A DNA stretch of 64,000 bases from Faecalibacterium prausnitzii (GTDB taxonomy: Bacteria; Bacillota; Clostridia; Oscillospirales; Ruminococcaceae), in NCBI GenBank assembly GCA_004558805.1, contig SFDE01000003.1, positions 1 through 64,000 of the forward strand, read 5' to 3'. Both the position numbers and the translations under genes were made by a program. Below are positions 41,479 through 50,047 of the stretch, piece by piece. The notes under the pieces are model-generated. The model worked only from the letters and a program-made list of their open reading frames with translations. It did no database searches and was not told the DNA's origin. The number at the start of each line of letters is the position of its first letter. Positions within the stretch are counted from its first letter, which is position 1.

Positions 41479-43236
41479 TTATTCCAGATACATCCGCCGC
41501 AGCCGCATGAGCCGTGCGGGGGTCAATCCATATTCCTGCTCCAGATAGTCCTGCGCACTGCCGCACTTTTCCCGGATGGTCCGCAGCACAAAGGGTGCCG
41601 CCGCCGGGTCCACTCCCGCAGCCCCCAGATAGAGCATCTTCTTTTCCGGTTCCCGGGCGATCTCCTCTGCGTGCTGTGCCAGCAGCCCGTCGATCTCCCT
41701 CCGGCGGCAGACGTTGGTCTGGGCAAAGTCTGCGCAGATGGTCTCATCGGTGGCACCCAGCGCCAGCAGGATCAGCATTGCCGCCACACCGGTGCGGTCC
41801 TTGCCTGCGGTGCAGTGGAACAGCACCGGGGTCTCTCCCGCCTCCAGCGCCCGGAACAGCTCCCGGAGCGCCTTGTTGCCAAAAAGCATCCGGCTGTACA
41901 TCATCTCCGGGATGCTCATGCCCTCCGGCACCGTCTGCGCCATCCGCTCAATGTCCGCCGGGGAGAAGCAGACTTCCTGCCCCTCCTCGGTGCACAGCCC
42001 GCAGATCTGCACCAGCCGGGCGCCGTCCGGTACATAGTCCGGCTCTTTGCGTGCCTCCTCGGTGCTGCGGAGGTCCAGGATCAGCCGCAGCCCCAGAGCA
42101 TCCAGTCTGGCACGGTCTGCCTCGCTGGACAGGCGGGCGGTGGGCACTCCCCGCCAGATCTGTCCCCAGCGCACCGTCTTGCCCTCGGCGGCGGGGTAGC
42201 CGCCCAGCTCCCGGAAGTTGTCCGCCCCCTCCAGCATCAGCTGGGTGCCGGGCACCGGATGCACCGGCTCCGGCTTTGCGGTCTTGCTGGACAGCACCGG
42301 GAAGTTGTAGAAGGGCTTTGCCGGACGACCCCGGCGGGGCGGCAGGCTCTGGGTACCCCCCAGCACCTCCATCAGGTAGCCCCGCAGCAGGTCGATGTAC
42401 GCCGAGTTATAATCCCGCCGCTGCACCAGCGACACGCACAGGGGCGGCAGGTCCTCCAGCAGCACGTCCCGCACCCGGTCCAGCTCCCGGCGCGCCCCCG
42501 GCTCGTAGCGGGTCAGGCAGGTGCACAGCTGCTCCTGCACCAGATAATACGCCTGATAAAAGCTGGGTCCGATCTCTGCATTGGGGGCAAAGCCCGCCTT
42601 AGCGCAGGCAGACCACAGAGGGCTGAACAGGTCCTGCCGCAGGCTGGGCAGCAGGATCCGCTGTCCCCGCAGCTCCGCAAGGGGCACGCTCTCCCGGTCC
42701 CAGAAGAGATGTCCCCGGGGCACCAGCAGACATGCCGGATCCGCCCGCAGGGTGGTCCGTGCCATCACCGGTGCCGCACAGCCCAGATCCATCACCAAAC
42801 CTGCATCCAGTTCTCCCTGCTCCACACTGTCCGCCACTGCATCGTTGTCCAGCAGGCGAAACCGCATCTCCACATGGGGATACTGCTGACGGAACTTATC
42901 CAGCTGAGTCTCCAGTCCCGGCAGGTAATCCGGCACCAACGCCACACTGATTCCGATGCGCACCGGCTGGGCAGACTGGATCTCAGCACGCAGCGCCGCC
43001 TGCATCTGTTGGAACTGGTCCACCACCGGAGTGGCGTGACGCTGCAGACTGATGCCTCGGTCGGTAAGGGACAGCTTGTGGTGGGCGCTGACAAACAGCG
43101 GACCGCATAGCTCCGCCTCCAGGGCGTTGATGCTCTGGCGCAGCGCCTGCCGGGACAGAAACAGACGCTGTGCCGCACGGGTATAATTCATTTCCTCGCA
43201 CAGTACCAGAAAGTAGTGCAACTGGCGGATATCCAT
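41479..43236 (-). CDS. LysR-family regulator fused to a tyrosine phosphatase
   Basis: 585 residues in one unbroken frame. Residues 1-60 are a LysR winged helix (RQLHYFLVLCEEMNYTRAAQ in part; LFLSRQALRQSINALE). Residues 91-295 form a LysR-type effector-binding domain (PVRIGISVALVPDYLPGLE and later LLVPRGHLFW). A linker carries RRGRPAKP (301-308), resembling an AT-hook. Residues 325-585 are a protein-tyrosine/lipid phosphatase of the Y_phosphatase3 type: NFRELGGYP near 340, LILDLRSTEEA (Asp388), and the complete P-loop HCTAGKDRTG (474-483) with Cys475 and Arg481. A LysR regulator with an intact phosphatase domain is very unusual. The gene lies downstream of nagB on the same strand, with its own promoter and an AGGAGG site. 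Confidence 0.88.
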   Translation of the reverse strand: MDIRQLHYFLVLCEEMNYTRAAQRLFLSRQALRQSINALEAELCGPLFVSAHHKLSLTDRGISLQRHATPVVDQFQQMQAALRAEIQSAQPVRIGISVALVPDYLPGLETQLDKFRQQYPHVEMRFRLLDNDAVADSVEQGELDAGLVMDLGCAAPVMARTTLRADPACLLVPRGHLFWDRESVPLAELRGQRILLPSLRQDLFSPLWSACAKAGFAPNAEIGPSFYQAYYLVQEQLCTCLTRYEPGARRELDRVRDVLLEDLPPLCVSLVQRRDYNSAYIDLLRGYLMEVLGGTQSLPPRRGRPAKPFYNFPVLSSKTAKPEPVHPVPGTQLMLEGADNFRELGGYPAAEGKTVRWGQIWRGVPTARLSSEADRARLDALGLRLILDLRSTEEARKEPDYVPDGARLVQICGLCTEEGQEVCFSPADIERMAQTVPEGMSIPEMMYSRMLFGNKALRELFRALEAGETPVLFHCTAGKDRTGVAAMLILLALGATDETICADFAQTNVCRRREIDGLLAQHAEEIAREPEKKMLYLGAAGVDPAAAPFVLRTIREKCGSAQDYLEQEYGLTPARLMRLRRMYLE

Positions 43237-43265
43237 GGTGTCCTCCTGAAAAATATCATGCTAAA

Positions 43266-43294
43266 AGAATACCGCCTTTTCGGACGAAAGTAAA
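43266..43294 (-). promoter_or_regulatory. Possible promoter of the LysR-phosphatase gene
   Basis: TTTACT (43289-43294), 17-base spacer and TATTCT (43266-43271) on the minus strand; both boxes are four-of-six matches. Confidence 0.4.
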
Positions 43295-43369
43295 GGGACC
43301 GGCGGAAAAAAGGTCATGAGGCGGTATTTTGCGCTGCCTCTTTGCCCGGTACTGCACCATGGCGGACAA

Positions 43370-43413
43370 CAGCAGGACCGCCGGGAGGAAAATCCCTCCC
43401 GGCGGTCCTGCTG
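43370..43413 (-). terminator. Perfect 19-bp hairpin after nagB
   Basis: A 19-base perfect stem (43370-43388 with 43395-43413, key word GGACCGCCGGGAGG) with a six-base loop. The T run that would make it a classical terminator is missing, so it may act as a block to decay from the 3' end or as a partial terminator. Confidence 0.6.
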
Positions 43414-43438
43414 TGCAATCATTGGATAGGGGTCAGGC

Positions 43439-44167
43439 TCAGATCAGGCTCAGTGCCTCCTCATCGCCCACCAAAATAAAGTCCGGGTGCATCTGCAGGA
43501 TGCTGGCGGGGACCTCCGGGGTCACAGGACCAAAGAATGCCTTCTTGATGATCTCAGCCTTGCCGGCACCGTTTGCCACCATCAGCACCTTGCGAGCCTG
43601 CATGATGGTCTTGATGCCCATAGTATAAGCCTGCTTGGGCACCAGGTCCACATTTCCGTCAAAGAAGCGCTTGTTTGCCTCGATGGTCTCTTCGGTCAGG
43701 TCCACGCAGTGGGTCTCCAGATCAAAATGATCGCAGGGCTCGTTGAAGCCGATGTGACCGTCGTGACCGATGCCCAGCAGCTGCAGGTCGATGCCGCCCA
43801 CACTGTGGATGATCTGGTTGTACTTTGCGCAGGCATCCTCTGCATCGGGGTTGGTGCCGTCAGGCAGGTTGATCTTTGCAGGGTCGATGTTCACCTTGTC
43901 GAACAGGTTCTTGTGCATGAAGCTCCAGTAGCTTTCCGGATGCTCCTTGGGCAGACCCCGGTACTCGTCCAGATTCACCGTAGTTACCTGAGAGAAGTCG
44001 ATGTCACCCTTGTTGTACCAGTCCACCAGCTGAGCATAGGTACCCACGGGAGTGCCGCCGGTGGCAAGACCCAGCACGCAGTCCGGCTTCATGATGACCT
44101 GTGCGGAGATGATGTTTGCCGCCTTGCGGGACATGTCCTGATAGTCTTTTGCGCGGATGATTTTCAT
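43439..44167 (-). CDS. nagB: Glucosamine-6-phosphate deaminase
   Basis: 242 residues, typical of the short NagB form. Conserved blocks are LGLATGGTPVGTY near 36, TVNLDEYRGLPKEHPESYW (Asp base and following residues) near 67-85, GIGHDGHIGFNEP near 127-139 with the ring-opening His, and ANGAGKAEII near 205. It converts glucosamine-6-phosphate to fructose-6-phosphate and ammonia. AGGAGG lies nine bases before the ATG. It is last of the nag genes. Confidence 0.94.
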   Translation of the reverse strand: MKIIRAKDYQDMSRKAANIISAQVIMKPDCVLGLATGGTPVGTYAQLVDWYNKGDIDFSQVTTVNLDEYRGLPKEHPESYWSFMHKNLFDKVNIDPAKINLPDGTNPDAEDACAKYNQIIHSVGGIDLQLLGIGHDGHIGFNEPCDHFDLETHCVDLTEETIEANKRFFDGNVDLVPKQAYTMGIKTIMQARKVLMVANGAGKAEIIKKAFFGPVTPEVPASILQMHPDFILVGDEEALSLI

Positions 44168-44209
44168 TACGGTAGACCTCCTGAAATTTTGTTGATCTTG
44201 CTGATTCTT

Positions 44210-44231
44210 ACTATAGCACATTCTCTGTGCT
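44210..44231 (-). promoter_or_regulatory. Extended -10 promoter and inverted repeat before nagB
   Basis: TGCTATAGT (TATAGT at 44210-44215) on the minus strand. Behind it, in the place where polymerase would contact the spacer, lies AGCACA-TTCTC-TGTGCT (44215-44231), a perfect six-base inverted repeat that could be an operator. nagB may therefore be transcribed both with nagA and on its own. Confidence 0.45.
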
Positions 44232-44265
44232 CAATAAACATCTTTTTGTGAATAACCGCCTTTTT

Positions 44266-45393
44266 TCAGCGGATCCGCTTGCCCTTCTGGTAGACGGCGT
44301 GGATATTCAGCTCCTTGTCCGCAAGGATCACATTGCCGTACCGCCCGGCTGCAAGGGAGCCGTAGTCTGCATCCACACCAATGCTGCGGGCGGGGTTCTC
44401 GCTGGCAGCACGGACGGCGCTCTCCAGCGGCACGCCCATGTCCAGTACCGCACGCTTCATGCAGTCATACAGGCAGGTGGCACTGCCGGCAATGGTCTCC
44501 GGGTGCTCGGTGAGGGTGGCACGAGGACCACACACGGTGACTGCCTGTCCACCCAGGCTGTACTGACCGTCCGGCAAACCAGCCGCCATCATGCTGTCGG
44601 CAATAAGGATCACATGGTCGTCTCCAAAGGTGTTGAATGTGAACCGCACCATGGCAGGGTGGATGTGCACTCCATCGGTGATCAGCTCCACCTCTGCCCC
44701 CCGCTCCATGGCGGCGATGATGGGACCCGGTTCCCGGTGGGTGATGCCGGGCATGGCGTTGTACAGGTGGGTCATGTGGCTTGCACCAGCGTCAAAGGCG
44801 GCAAGCGCCGTGTCGTAGTCGGTGCAGGTGTGGGCGATGGAGATCCGCACCTCATCGTGGCACTCCCGGATGAATTCCAGTGCGCCCGGCTCTTCGGGAG
44901 CCACATCCACCAGCTTGATGAGCCCGCCGGAGCGTGCCTGCAGGCGGCGGAACATCCCGGCATCGGCGGCGTGGAGGTACTCCGGGTTCTGTGCGCCCAC
45001 CTTCCGGGGGCTGATAAAGGGTCCCTCCATGTTGATGCCCACCAGATCGGCACCGGTGTGGTTTTCGTGGGCAGCGGCGTTGTCCATGACCCGGTTGAGG
45101 ATCTCTTCCGAGAAGGTCATGGTGGCGGGGCAGATCGCCAGCACACCCTTGCCTGCCTCGTAGTCTGCGATTGCCTGCAGACCCTCGGCGTCACCGTCGC
45201 AGAAATCGTGTCCTACGGCACCGTGGAAGTGGACGTCCACCAGACCCGGCAGAGCGTACAGCCCCTGAGCGTCCACCACCTCTTCGCCTTCTTCCGGCTG
45301 AGCAAAGGGCAGGATGCGTCCCTCCCGGATCACGATCTGACCCGGCTCAAAGGTGTGGCGGGGCGTGTAGACCAAAGCGTTTTTCAGTATCAT
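44266..45393 (-). CDS. nagA: N-acetylglucosamine-6-phosphate deacetylase
   Basis: 375 residues. The amidohydrolase core has LPGLVDVHFHGAVGHDF near 50-66 (HxH), EGPFISPRKVGAQNP near 122-136 (metal Glu), the metal His residues in SIAHTCTDY near 185 and HLYNAMPGI near 206, and the catalytic Asp in LIADSMMAAG near 265. It removes the acetyl group from GlcNAc-6-phosphate made by the PTS. The start at 45393 has AAAGAGG upstream. It lies between the PTS gene and nagB. Confidence 0.94.
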   Translation of the reverse strand: MILKNALVYTPRHTFEPGQIVIREGRILPFAQPEEGEEVVDAQGLYALPGLVDVHFHGAVGHDFCDGDAEGLQAIADYEAGKGVLAICPATMTFSEEILNRVMDNAAAHENHTGADLVGINMEGPFISPRKVGAQNPEYLHAADAGMFRRLQARSGGLIKLVDVAPEEPGALEFIRECHDEVRISIAHTCTDYDTALAAFDAGASHMTHLYNAMPGITHREPGPIIAAMERGAEVELITDGVHIHPAMVRFTFNTFGDDHVILIADSMMAAGLPDGQYSLGGQAVTVCGPRATLTEHPETIAGSATCLYDCMKRAVLDMGVPLESAVRAASENPARSIGVDADYGSLAAGRYGNVILADKELNIHAVYQKGKRIR

Positions 45394-45446
45394 AACAAAA
45401 ACCTCTTTTCGGAAAAATCGGCTGTCTTTGCAGCCTGCATCACGAT

Positions 45447-45493
45447 AAAATGCCGCCGAAAGCGGGGCGTAAACGCCCGCCCTCGGCGGCACC
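45447..45493 (-). terminator. Hairpin between the nag PTS gene and nagA
   Basis: TGCCGCCGA pairs with TCGGCGGCA (45483-45491 with 45451-45459), with an inner GC-rich stem, followed by TTTTATCG on the minus strand. It can reduce transcription into nagA and nagB or protect the PTS message. Confidence 0.6.
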
Positions 45494-45553
45494 GGGATCG
45501 GACACGGAATCAACCAGTATTCCGCATAAAATTCAGTTCAGCGTTCCGGAAGA

Positions 45554-47020
45554 TCACAGCATCTTCTTCAGCTCATCGTACACGAACTGCACCTTGGTGC
45601 CGATGATGACCTGGCAAGCATTCTTGCTGGGACGGATGACGCCGGCAGCACCTGCAGCCTTAACAGCCTTCTCGTCCACCTTAGCGTTGTCCAGAACCTC
45701 GAAGCGCAGACGGGTTGCACAGTAGCCCACTTCCTTGACGTTCTCCTTGCCGCCGACAGCAGCCAGAACAGCGGAAGCGACTTCGGTGTAGTTGTTGTTA
45801 GCCAGAACGACCTTCTTCTCAGCCTCTTCATCGTCATCCTCACGACCGGGGGTCTTCAGGTCGAACTTGGTGATGGCGAAGTAGAACACTGCGTAGAACA
45901 CCACGAGTGCAGCGAGGCCCAGAGGAATGATCATCCAGGTCTTAGCAGCTGCAGGCAGGGAAGCGGAGAACGCCAGGTCGGTGACACCTGCGGAGAAGCA
46001 GAAGCCAGCACGGAAGCCGGTGTAGTAGGTGATGACGGTAAAGATACCGTACAGGGCAGAGTACACAACGTACAGGGGGAAGCACAGGAACATGAAGCCG
46101 AACTCGAAGGGCTCGGTAACGCCGCAGACGAAGGCGCAGATAGCAGCGGACAGAACCAGGCCGATGGCAGCCTTCTTGTTCTTAGCGGTCTTGATCATAG
46201 CCAGAGCAGCGCCCAGGATACCGAACATCATGCAGGGGAAGAAGCCGGACATGTACATACCCAGGCTCCAGCCCACATCAGCACTGGTCTCGCCAGCCCA
46301 GAAGTGGGACAGGTCGCCCAGACCGATGGTGTCGAACCAGAACACGTTGTTCAGAGCGTGGTGCAGACCGGTGGGGATCAGCAGACGGTTCAGGAAGGCG
46401 TAGATGCCAGCACCGATGCCGCCCATGCCAGCGATACCCTTGCCCAGAGCAACCAGAGCACCGAAGATGATGGGCCAGACGAACAGCAGAACAACGGACA
46501 CCAGGATGGAGATCAGACCGGTTGCAATTGCAACGAATCGCTTGCCGGAGAAGAAGGCAAGCCAGTCAGGCAGCTGGGTATTCTTGAACTTGTTGTAGCA
46601 GGCAGCACCCACAACAGCGGCAAGGATGCCGATGAAGGAGTTGCCGGCGACCTTCTGGAAGGCGATGTAGGTAGCGGTGCCCTCTTCCAGGGTACGCACC
46701 ATGCCCACCACGCCGGGGTTCAGCAGCTGCTGCATCATCAGGAAGCTGACCAGACCGGCCAGACCTGCGGTACCATCGTTGTCAGCCAGACCGACAGCGG
46801 CACCAATGGCAAACAGCCATGCCATGTTATCGATCAGAGCGCCGCCTGCCTTGACCAGCAGGAAGCCAACGGTGTAAGCTGCACCGGAAGTTGCTGCGCC
46901 GGGCACGCCCATGACGCCCGGAGCAAGGGCATAACCAAGACCCATCAGGATGCCGCAGATCGGCAGCACGGCGACGGGAAGCATCAGAGCTTTGCCCAGT
47001 TTCTGGAGATATTTCATCAT
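45554..47020 (-). CDS. PTS permease EIICB, glucose/N-acetylglucosamine family
   Basis: 488 residues. The IIC domain (1-375) has ten or so spans, opening with MKYLQKLGKALMLPVAVLP and containing the substrate-site motifs LLIPTGLHHALNN near 215 and GVTEPFEFGFMF near 300. After an acidic linker (DDDEEAEKK) the IIB domain has the phospho-cysteine in EVGYCATRLRFEV near 440. The IIA domain is absent and must come from another gene. The presence of nagA and nagB downstream suggests GlcNAc as the sugar. ATG at 47020 has GGAGG ten bases upstream; an ATG at 47029 would overlap the ribosome site. Confidence 0.9.
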   Translation of the reverse strand: MMKYLQKLGKALMLPVAVLPICGILMGLGYALAPGVMGVPGAATSGAAYTVGFLLVKAGGALIDNMAWLFAIGAAVGLADNDGTAGLAGLVSFLMMQQLLNPGVVGMVRTLEEGTATYIAFQKVAGNSFIGILAAVVGAACYNKFKNTQLPDWLAFFSGKRFVAIATGLISILVSVVLLFVWPIIFGALVALGKGIAGMGGIGAGIYAFLNRLLIPTGLHHALNNVFWFDTIGLGDLSHFWAGETSADVGWSLGMYMSGFFPCMMFGILGAALAMIKTAKNKKAAIGLVLSAAICAFVCGVTEPFEFGFMFLCFPLYVVYSALYGIFTVITYYTGFRAGFCFSAGVTDLAFSASLPAAAKTWMIIPLGLAALVVFYAVFYFAITKFDLKTPGREDDDEEAEKKVVLANNNYTEVASAVLAAVGGKENVKEVGYCATRLRFEVLDNAKVDEKAVKAAGAAGVIRPSKNACQVIIGTKVQFVYDELKKML

Positions 47021-47110
47021 AAAACACATTCCTCCTTAAGAAATGTTTGTGTTTACAGACCGCCTCTGGTTGCAGGCTGTCCATAATTCCGTAATAAAAT
47101 AGTAACATAC

Positions 47111-47122
47111 TTTTGATCAAAA
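47111..47122. promoter_or_regulatory. Palindrome upstream of the nag PTS gene
   Basis: TTTTGATCAAAA is a perfect palindrome at the place of the -35 region for a TACTAT -10, and so a candidate operator of the nag genes. Confidence 0.4.
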
Positions 47123-47307
47123 AGAAAGTAGTTTTCGTCTTTTTTCTATCATTTTGCGTCAAAAGTCCTTATTTGACGGACCATCTGCAGCTAATTTTTG
47201 GTTTTATTGCGAGGGTTCCGTTTTTATGCTGAAAATTCTTTTCTTATTATGTGGATTATATCCAAAAACTTGTATTCTTCCTTCTGTCCTTTTTCGATCC
47301 CCACTCC

Positions 47308-47344
47308 CGAAACGAAAAAAGCCTCAGACCGGAGTCCGAGACTT
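47308..47344 (-). terminator. Terminator after the tRNA
   Basis: GTCTCGGAC pairs with GTCTGAGGC (one G-T pair), followed by TTTTTTCG on the minus strand. Confidence 0.75.
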
Positions 47345-47348
47345 TTTC

Positions 47349-47424
47349 TGGTGGGTCATGAGGGATTCGAACCCCCACTCCTGCGGTTATGAGCCGCGTG
47401 CTTTAACCGTTAAGCTAATGACCC
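47349..47424 (-). tRNA. tRNA with anticodon CAU (Met, or Ile2)
   Basis: 76 bases including an encoded CCA end. The acceptor stem is GGGTCAT/ATGACCC with discriminator A. The D stem GCTT/AAGC, the anticodon stem GCGG/CCGC with loop CTCATAA, and the T arm GGGGG-TTCGAAT-CCCTC all form. The anticodon CAT may belong to elongator tRNA-Met or to the tRNA-Ile that needs lysidine at C34; the stem sequence does not settle this. It has its own promoter and terminator. Confidence 0.93.
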
Positions 47425-47469
47425 CTGCAAGCGTTCCCGGCGCAGGCGATGCACCGAACAACACTTGTA

Positions 47470-47498
47470 AGTATAACAAAAACTCTATAAAATGAAAA
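47470..47498 (-). promoter_or_regulatory. Promoter of the tRNA gene
   Basis: TTTTCA (47493-47498), 17-base spacer and TATACT (47470-47475) on the minus strand. Confidence 0.6.
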
Positions 47499-47595
47499 GC
47501 CCTTTGTAAAAAGTTGTTGCCCCGGACAACATTCTGTCAGGCAGTATCGCCTCTGCTCCCTCCTCATGGACCGGCACCCAAAATTAAATTTCTGC

Positions 47596-47641
47596 AAATC
47601 GACAAAAAACCCTGTTCTTTTTTGTCGATTTCCGCTATAAT
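47596..47641 (+). promoter_or_regulatory. Operator-like 14-bp inverted repeat and promoter of the MATE gene
   Basis: AAATCGACAAAAAA (47596-47609) and TTTTTTGTCGATTT (47618-47631) are perfect complements eight bases apart. Five bases further is TATAAT (47636-47641). The repeat covers the -35 region, so a repressor bound there would shut the gene off, as is common for drug-efflux genes. Confidence 0.6.
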
Positions 47642-47693
47642 AGGGGGGAGATTATTCATTTTTGAACTATTTTAATCAAAGGAGACCGATTTC

Positions 47694-49061
47694 ATGACAC
47701 AGACCAGACAGGACATGGGGTCCGGCAGCGTAAAAAAACTGATGCTGCAGCTGATGATCCCTGCCGTTGTGGCGCAGGTGGTAAACCTGCTGTACAACAT
47801 CGTAGACCGCATCTACATTGGACACATTTCCGGCATCGGCGCAGCCGCTCTTACCGGTGTGGGACTTTTCACCCCCATCCTTATGTTGCTGAACGCCTTT
47901 GCCATGCTGGTGGGTGCGGGCGGCGCTCCCCGCACCGCCATCGCCATGGGGCAGGGCGACAAACAGCAGGCAGAAAAGATCATCTCCAACAGCTTTACCG
48001 TCCTGATGCTCTTTTCGGTGGTACTCACCGTAAGCTTCTACGCCGGTGCGCCGGTACTGCTGCGGCTCTTTGGTGCCAGTGACATCACCCTGCCCTATGC
48101 GCTGGGCTACAGCCGCATCTACATTCTGGGTTCGGTCTTTGTGCTGCTGGTGATGGGCATGAACCCCTTCATCACCGCACAGGGCTTTGCCAAGATCAGT
48201 ATGCTCACCACCGTCATTGGTGCGGTGATCAACATTATTCTGGACCCCATCCTGATCTTCGGCTTTGGCATGGGGGTCCGGGGTGCGGCAATTGCCACGG
48301 TGCTCAGTCAGGCTGTGGGTGCCTGCTGGATCCTCCGGTTCCTCACCGGTGACAAGACCACTCTGCAGCTGCGTTGGGAGTACCTGAAGCCGGAAAAGCG
48401 GGTCATCCTGCCGGTGATGGCACTGGGTATCTCCTCCTTCGTCATGCTCTCCACCGAGAGTCTGCTGTCCATCAGTTTCAGCTCCAGTCTGGCACGCTAC
48501 GGCGGCGATGTGGCGGTGGGCGCCATGACCGTCATCACCAGTGCCTCCCAGCTTGCCACCCTGCCCCTGCAGGGAGTCTGTCAGGGCGGACAGCCGGTGA
48601 TGAGCTTTAACTTCGGTGCGGGAAACAAGCAGCGGGTGCGGGAGGCGTTCCGCTTCCAGCTCACCCTCTGCGGCGGCTACACCTGCCTGTTCTGGATGCT
48701 GATGATGCTGGTGCCCGGAGCGGTGGCAGGCATCTTTACCTCCGACGCCGAGCTGATCCGCTACACCACCTGGGCAATGCGCATCTACATGGCTGGCATC
48801 TGCGCCATGGGCTTTCAGGTGGGCTGCCAGCAGAGCTTTATGGCACTGGGGCAGGCAAAAGTCAGCCTGCTGCTGGCGTGCCTGCGTAAGATCATCCTGC
48901 TGATCCCCCTCATCTTCATCCTGCCGCTGCTGCTGCCGGATAAGGTCTTTGGCGTATTCCTCGCCGAGCCGGTCAGCGACATCCTTGCCGCCACCATCAC
49001 CACCATCACCTTCTTCAGCCGGTTCGACAAGATCCTGGACCGGGGTGCGGAACGGATATAA
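47694..49061 (+). CDS. MATE-family efflux transporter
   Basis: 455 residues with twelve spans in two MatE domains. The start has MLQLMIPAVVAQVVNLLYNIVDRIYIG (in parts: IPAVVAQVVNLLYNIVDR) and the second half begins near 240 with LGISSFVMLSTESLLSI. The group exports cationic drugs or metabolites using Na+ or H+. AAAGGAG precedes the ATG. It stands alone between the operator-like repeat and a strong terminator. Confidence 0.92.
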   Translation: MTQTRQDMGSGSVKKLMLQLMIPAVVAQVVNLLYNIVDRIYIGHISGIGAAALTGVGLFTPILMLLNAFAMLVGAGGAPRTAIAMGQGDKQQAEKIISNSFTVLMLFSVVLTVSFYAGAPVLLRLFGASDITLPYALGYSRIYILGSVFVLLVMGMNPFITAQGFAKISMLTTVIGAVINIILDPILIFGFGMGVRGAAIATVLSQAVGACWILRFLTGDKTTLQLRWEYLKPEKRVILPVMALGISSFVMLSTESLLSISFSSSLARYGGDVAVGAMTVITSASQLATLPLQGVCQGGQPVMSFNFGAGNKQRVREAFRFQLTLCGGYTCLFWMLMMLVPGAVAGIFTSDAELIRYTTWAMRIYMAGICAMGFQVGCQQSFMALGQAKVSLLLACLRKIILLIPLIFILPLLLPDKVFGVFLAEPVSDILAATITTITFFSRFDKILDRGAERI

Positions 49062-49065
49062 GCAA

Positions 49066-49113
49066 ACACAAAAGGGACCGGTGCGCCTCTCCGTGCATCG
49101 GTCCCTTTTTATA
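49066..49113. terminator. Bidirectional terminator between MATE and argF genes
   Basis: AAAGGGACCG pairs with CGGTCCCTTT, with T/A-rich tails on both sides. Confidence 0.85.
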
Positions 49114-49132
49114 TTCCAGTATCTCCGCCGGG

Positions 49133-50047
49133 TCACTTGCCTGCCAGCAGGATCACCAGCACCGCCTTCTGGACATGGAGACGATTCTCCGCCTCCTCAA
49201 AGATCTCGTCGGCGTGCTGCTCAAACACGGCGTTGGAGATCTCCTCGCCCCGGTGTGCCGGCAGGCAGTGGAGCACCATGGCATCCGGCTTTGCCTTTTC
49301 CAGCAGGGTACCCGTAAGCTGGTAGCCCATAAAATCCCGCAGCCGCTGCTCGCACTCGGCGGTGCCGGGGGCGGCGGTGTTCCACACTGCCGTTGCCACC
49401 ACATCCGCATCCCGGACCCCTTCGGCGGGGTCGGAGGTCAGGTGGAAGACCCCGCCGTATTTCCGGGCGAACATCAGCACATCCGCCGCCGGGCGGTAGC
49501 TGTCCGGACAGACGCAGGTCACCTGCATTCCCGCCAGCAGACCGCCTACGATGAGGCTGTTTGCCATGCTGCTGCCATCCCCCACAAAGCAGAGCTTCTG
49601 CCCTGCAAGGGTGCCCCGGCGCTCCCGGATGGTCATCAGGTCTGCCAGCACCTGACAGGGGTGGGCGTAGTCGGTGAGACCATTGATCACCGGTACCCCT
49701 GCAAGCTCTGCAAACTCCTCCAGATCTTTCTGCCGGTAGGTGCGCCACACCACACAGTCGTAGTAGCGTCCCAGCACCCGGGCGGTGTCCTTCAGCGGTT
49801 CTCCCCGCCCTGCCTGCAGCTCGGCGGTGTTCATGTAGTTGCCCAGACCCCCCAGCTGGTATACGCCCACCTCAAAGCTGGTGCGGGTGCGGGTGGACGC
49901 CTTGGAGAACATCAGCGCCACCGACTTACCTGCCAGCAGGGGGGCAGTACCTCCCAGCTTCTGCTGCGCCTTCAGCTGGTCTGCCACATCCAGAATATGG
50001 GTCAGCTCCTCCGGGGTAAGGTGGCTCATTTTCAGCAGATCTTTCAT
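49133..50047 (-). CDS. argF: Ornithine carbamoyltransferase
   Basis: 304 residues. The carbamoyl-phosphate motif is SKASTRTRTSFE near 48-59, the HPCQ motif is in YAHPCQVLADLMT near 128-140, the ornithine loop is FVGDGSSMANS near 155-165 and the catalytic Cys is in LHCLPAHRGEE near 255-265. It makes citrulline from ornithine and carbamoyl phosphate. The ATG overlaps the TGA of argD by four bases (ATGA). It is the last gene of the arg cluster. Confidence 0.95.
   Translation of the reverse strand: MKDLLKMSHLTPEELTHILDVADQLKAQQKLGGTAPLLAGKSVALMFSKASTRTRTSFEVGVYQLGGLGNYMNTAELQAGRGEPLKDTARVLGRYYDCVVWRTYRQKDLEEFAELAGVPVINGLTDYAHPCQVLADLMTIRERRGTLAGQKLCFVGDGSSMANSLIVGGLLAGMQVTCVCPDSYRPAADVLMFARKYGGVFHLTSDPAEGVRDADVVATAVWNTAAPGTAECEQRLRDFMGYQLTGTLLEKAKPDAMVLHCLPAHRGEEISNAVFEQHADEIFEEAENRLHVQKAVLVILLAGK

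Larger units (their letters stand above)
47021..47348. other. Gene-free stretch upstream of the nag PTS gene
   Basis: 328 bases with a probable promoter for the PTS gene (minus): extended TGTTACTAT near 47100, preceded by a perfect 12-base palindrome TTTTGATCAAAA (47111-47122) that may be an operator. Nearer the tRNA lies the tRNA terminator (47308-47344). Nothing else is recognised between. Confidence 0.5.

Noticed and set aside
43370..43413. Strong classical terminator after nagB
   Set aside because: The stem is perfect but no T run follows on either strand, so I list it only as a hairpin with a possible partial role.
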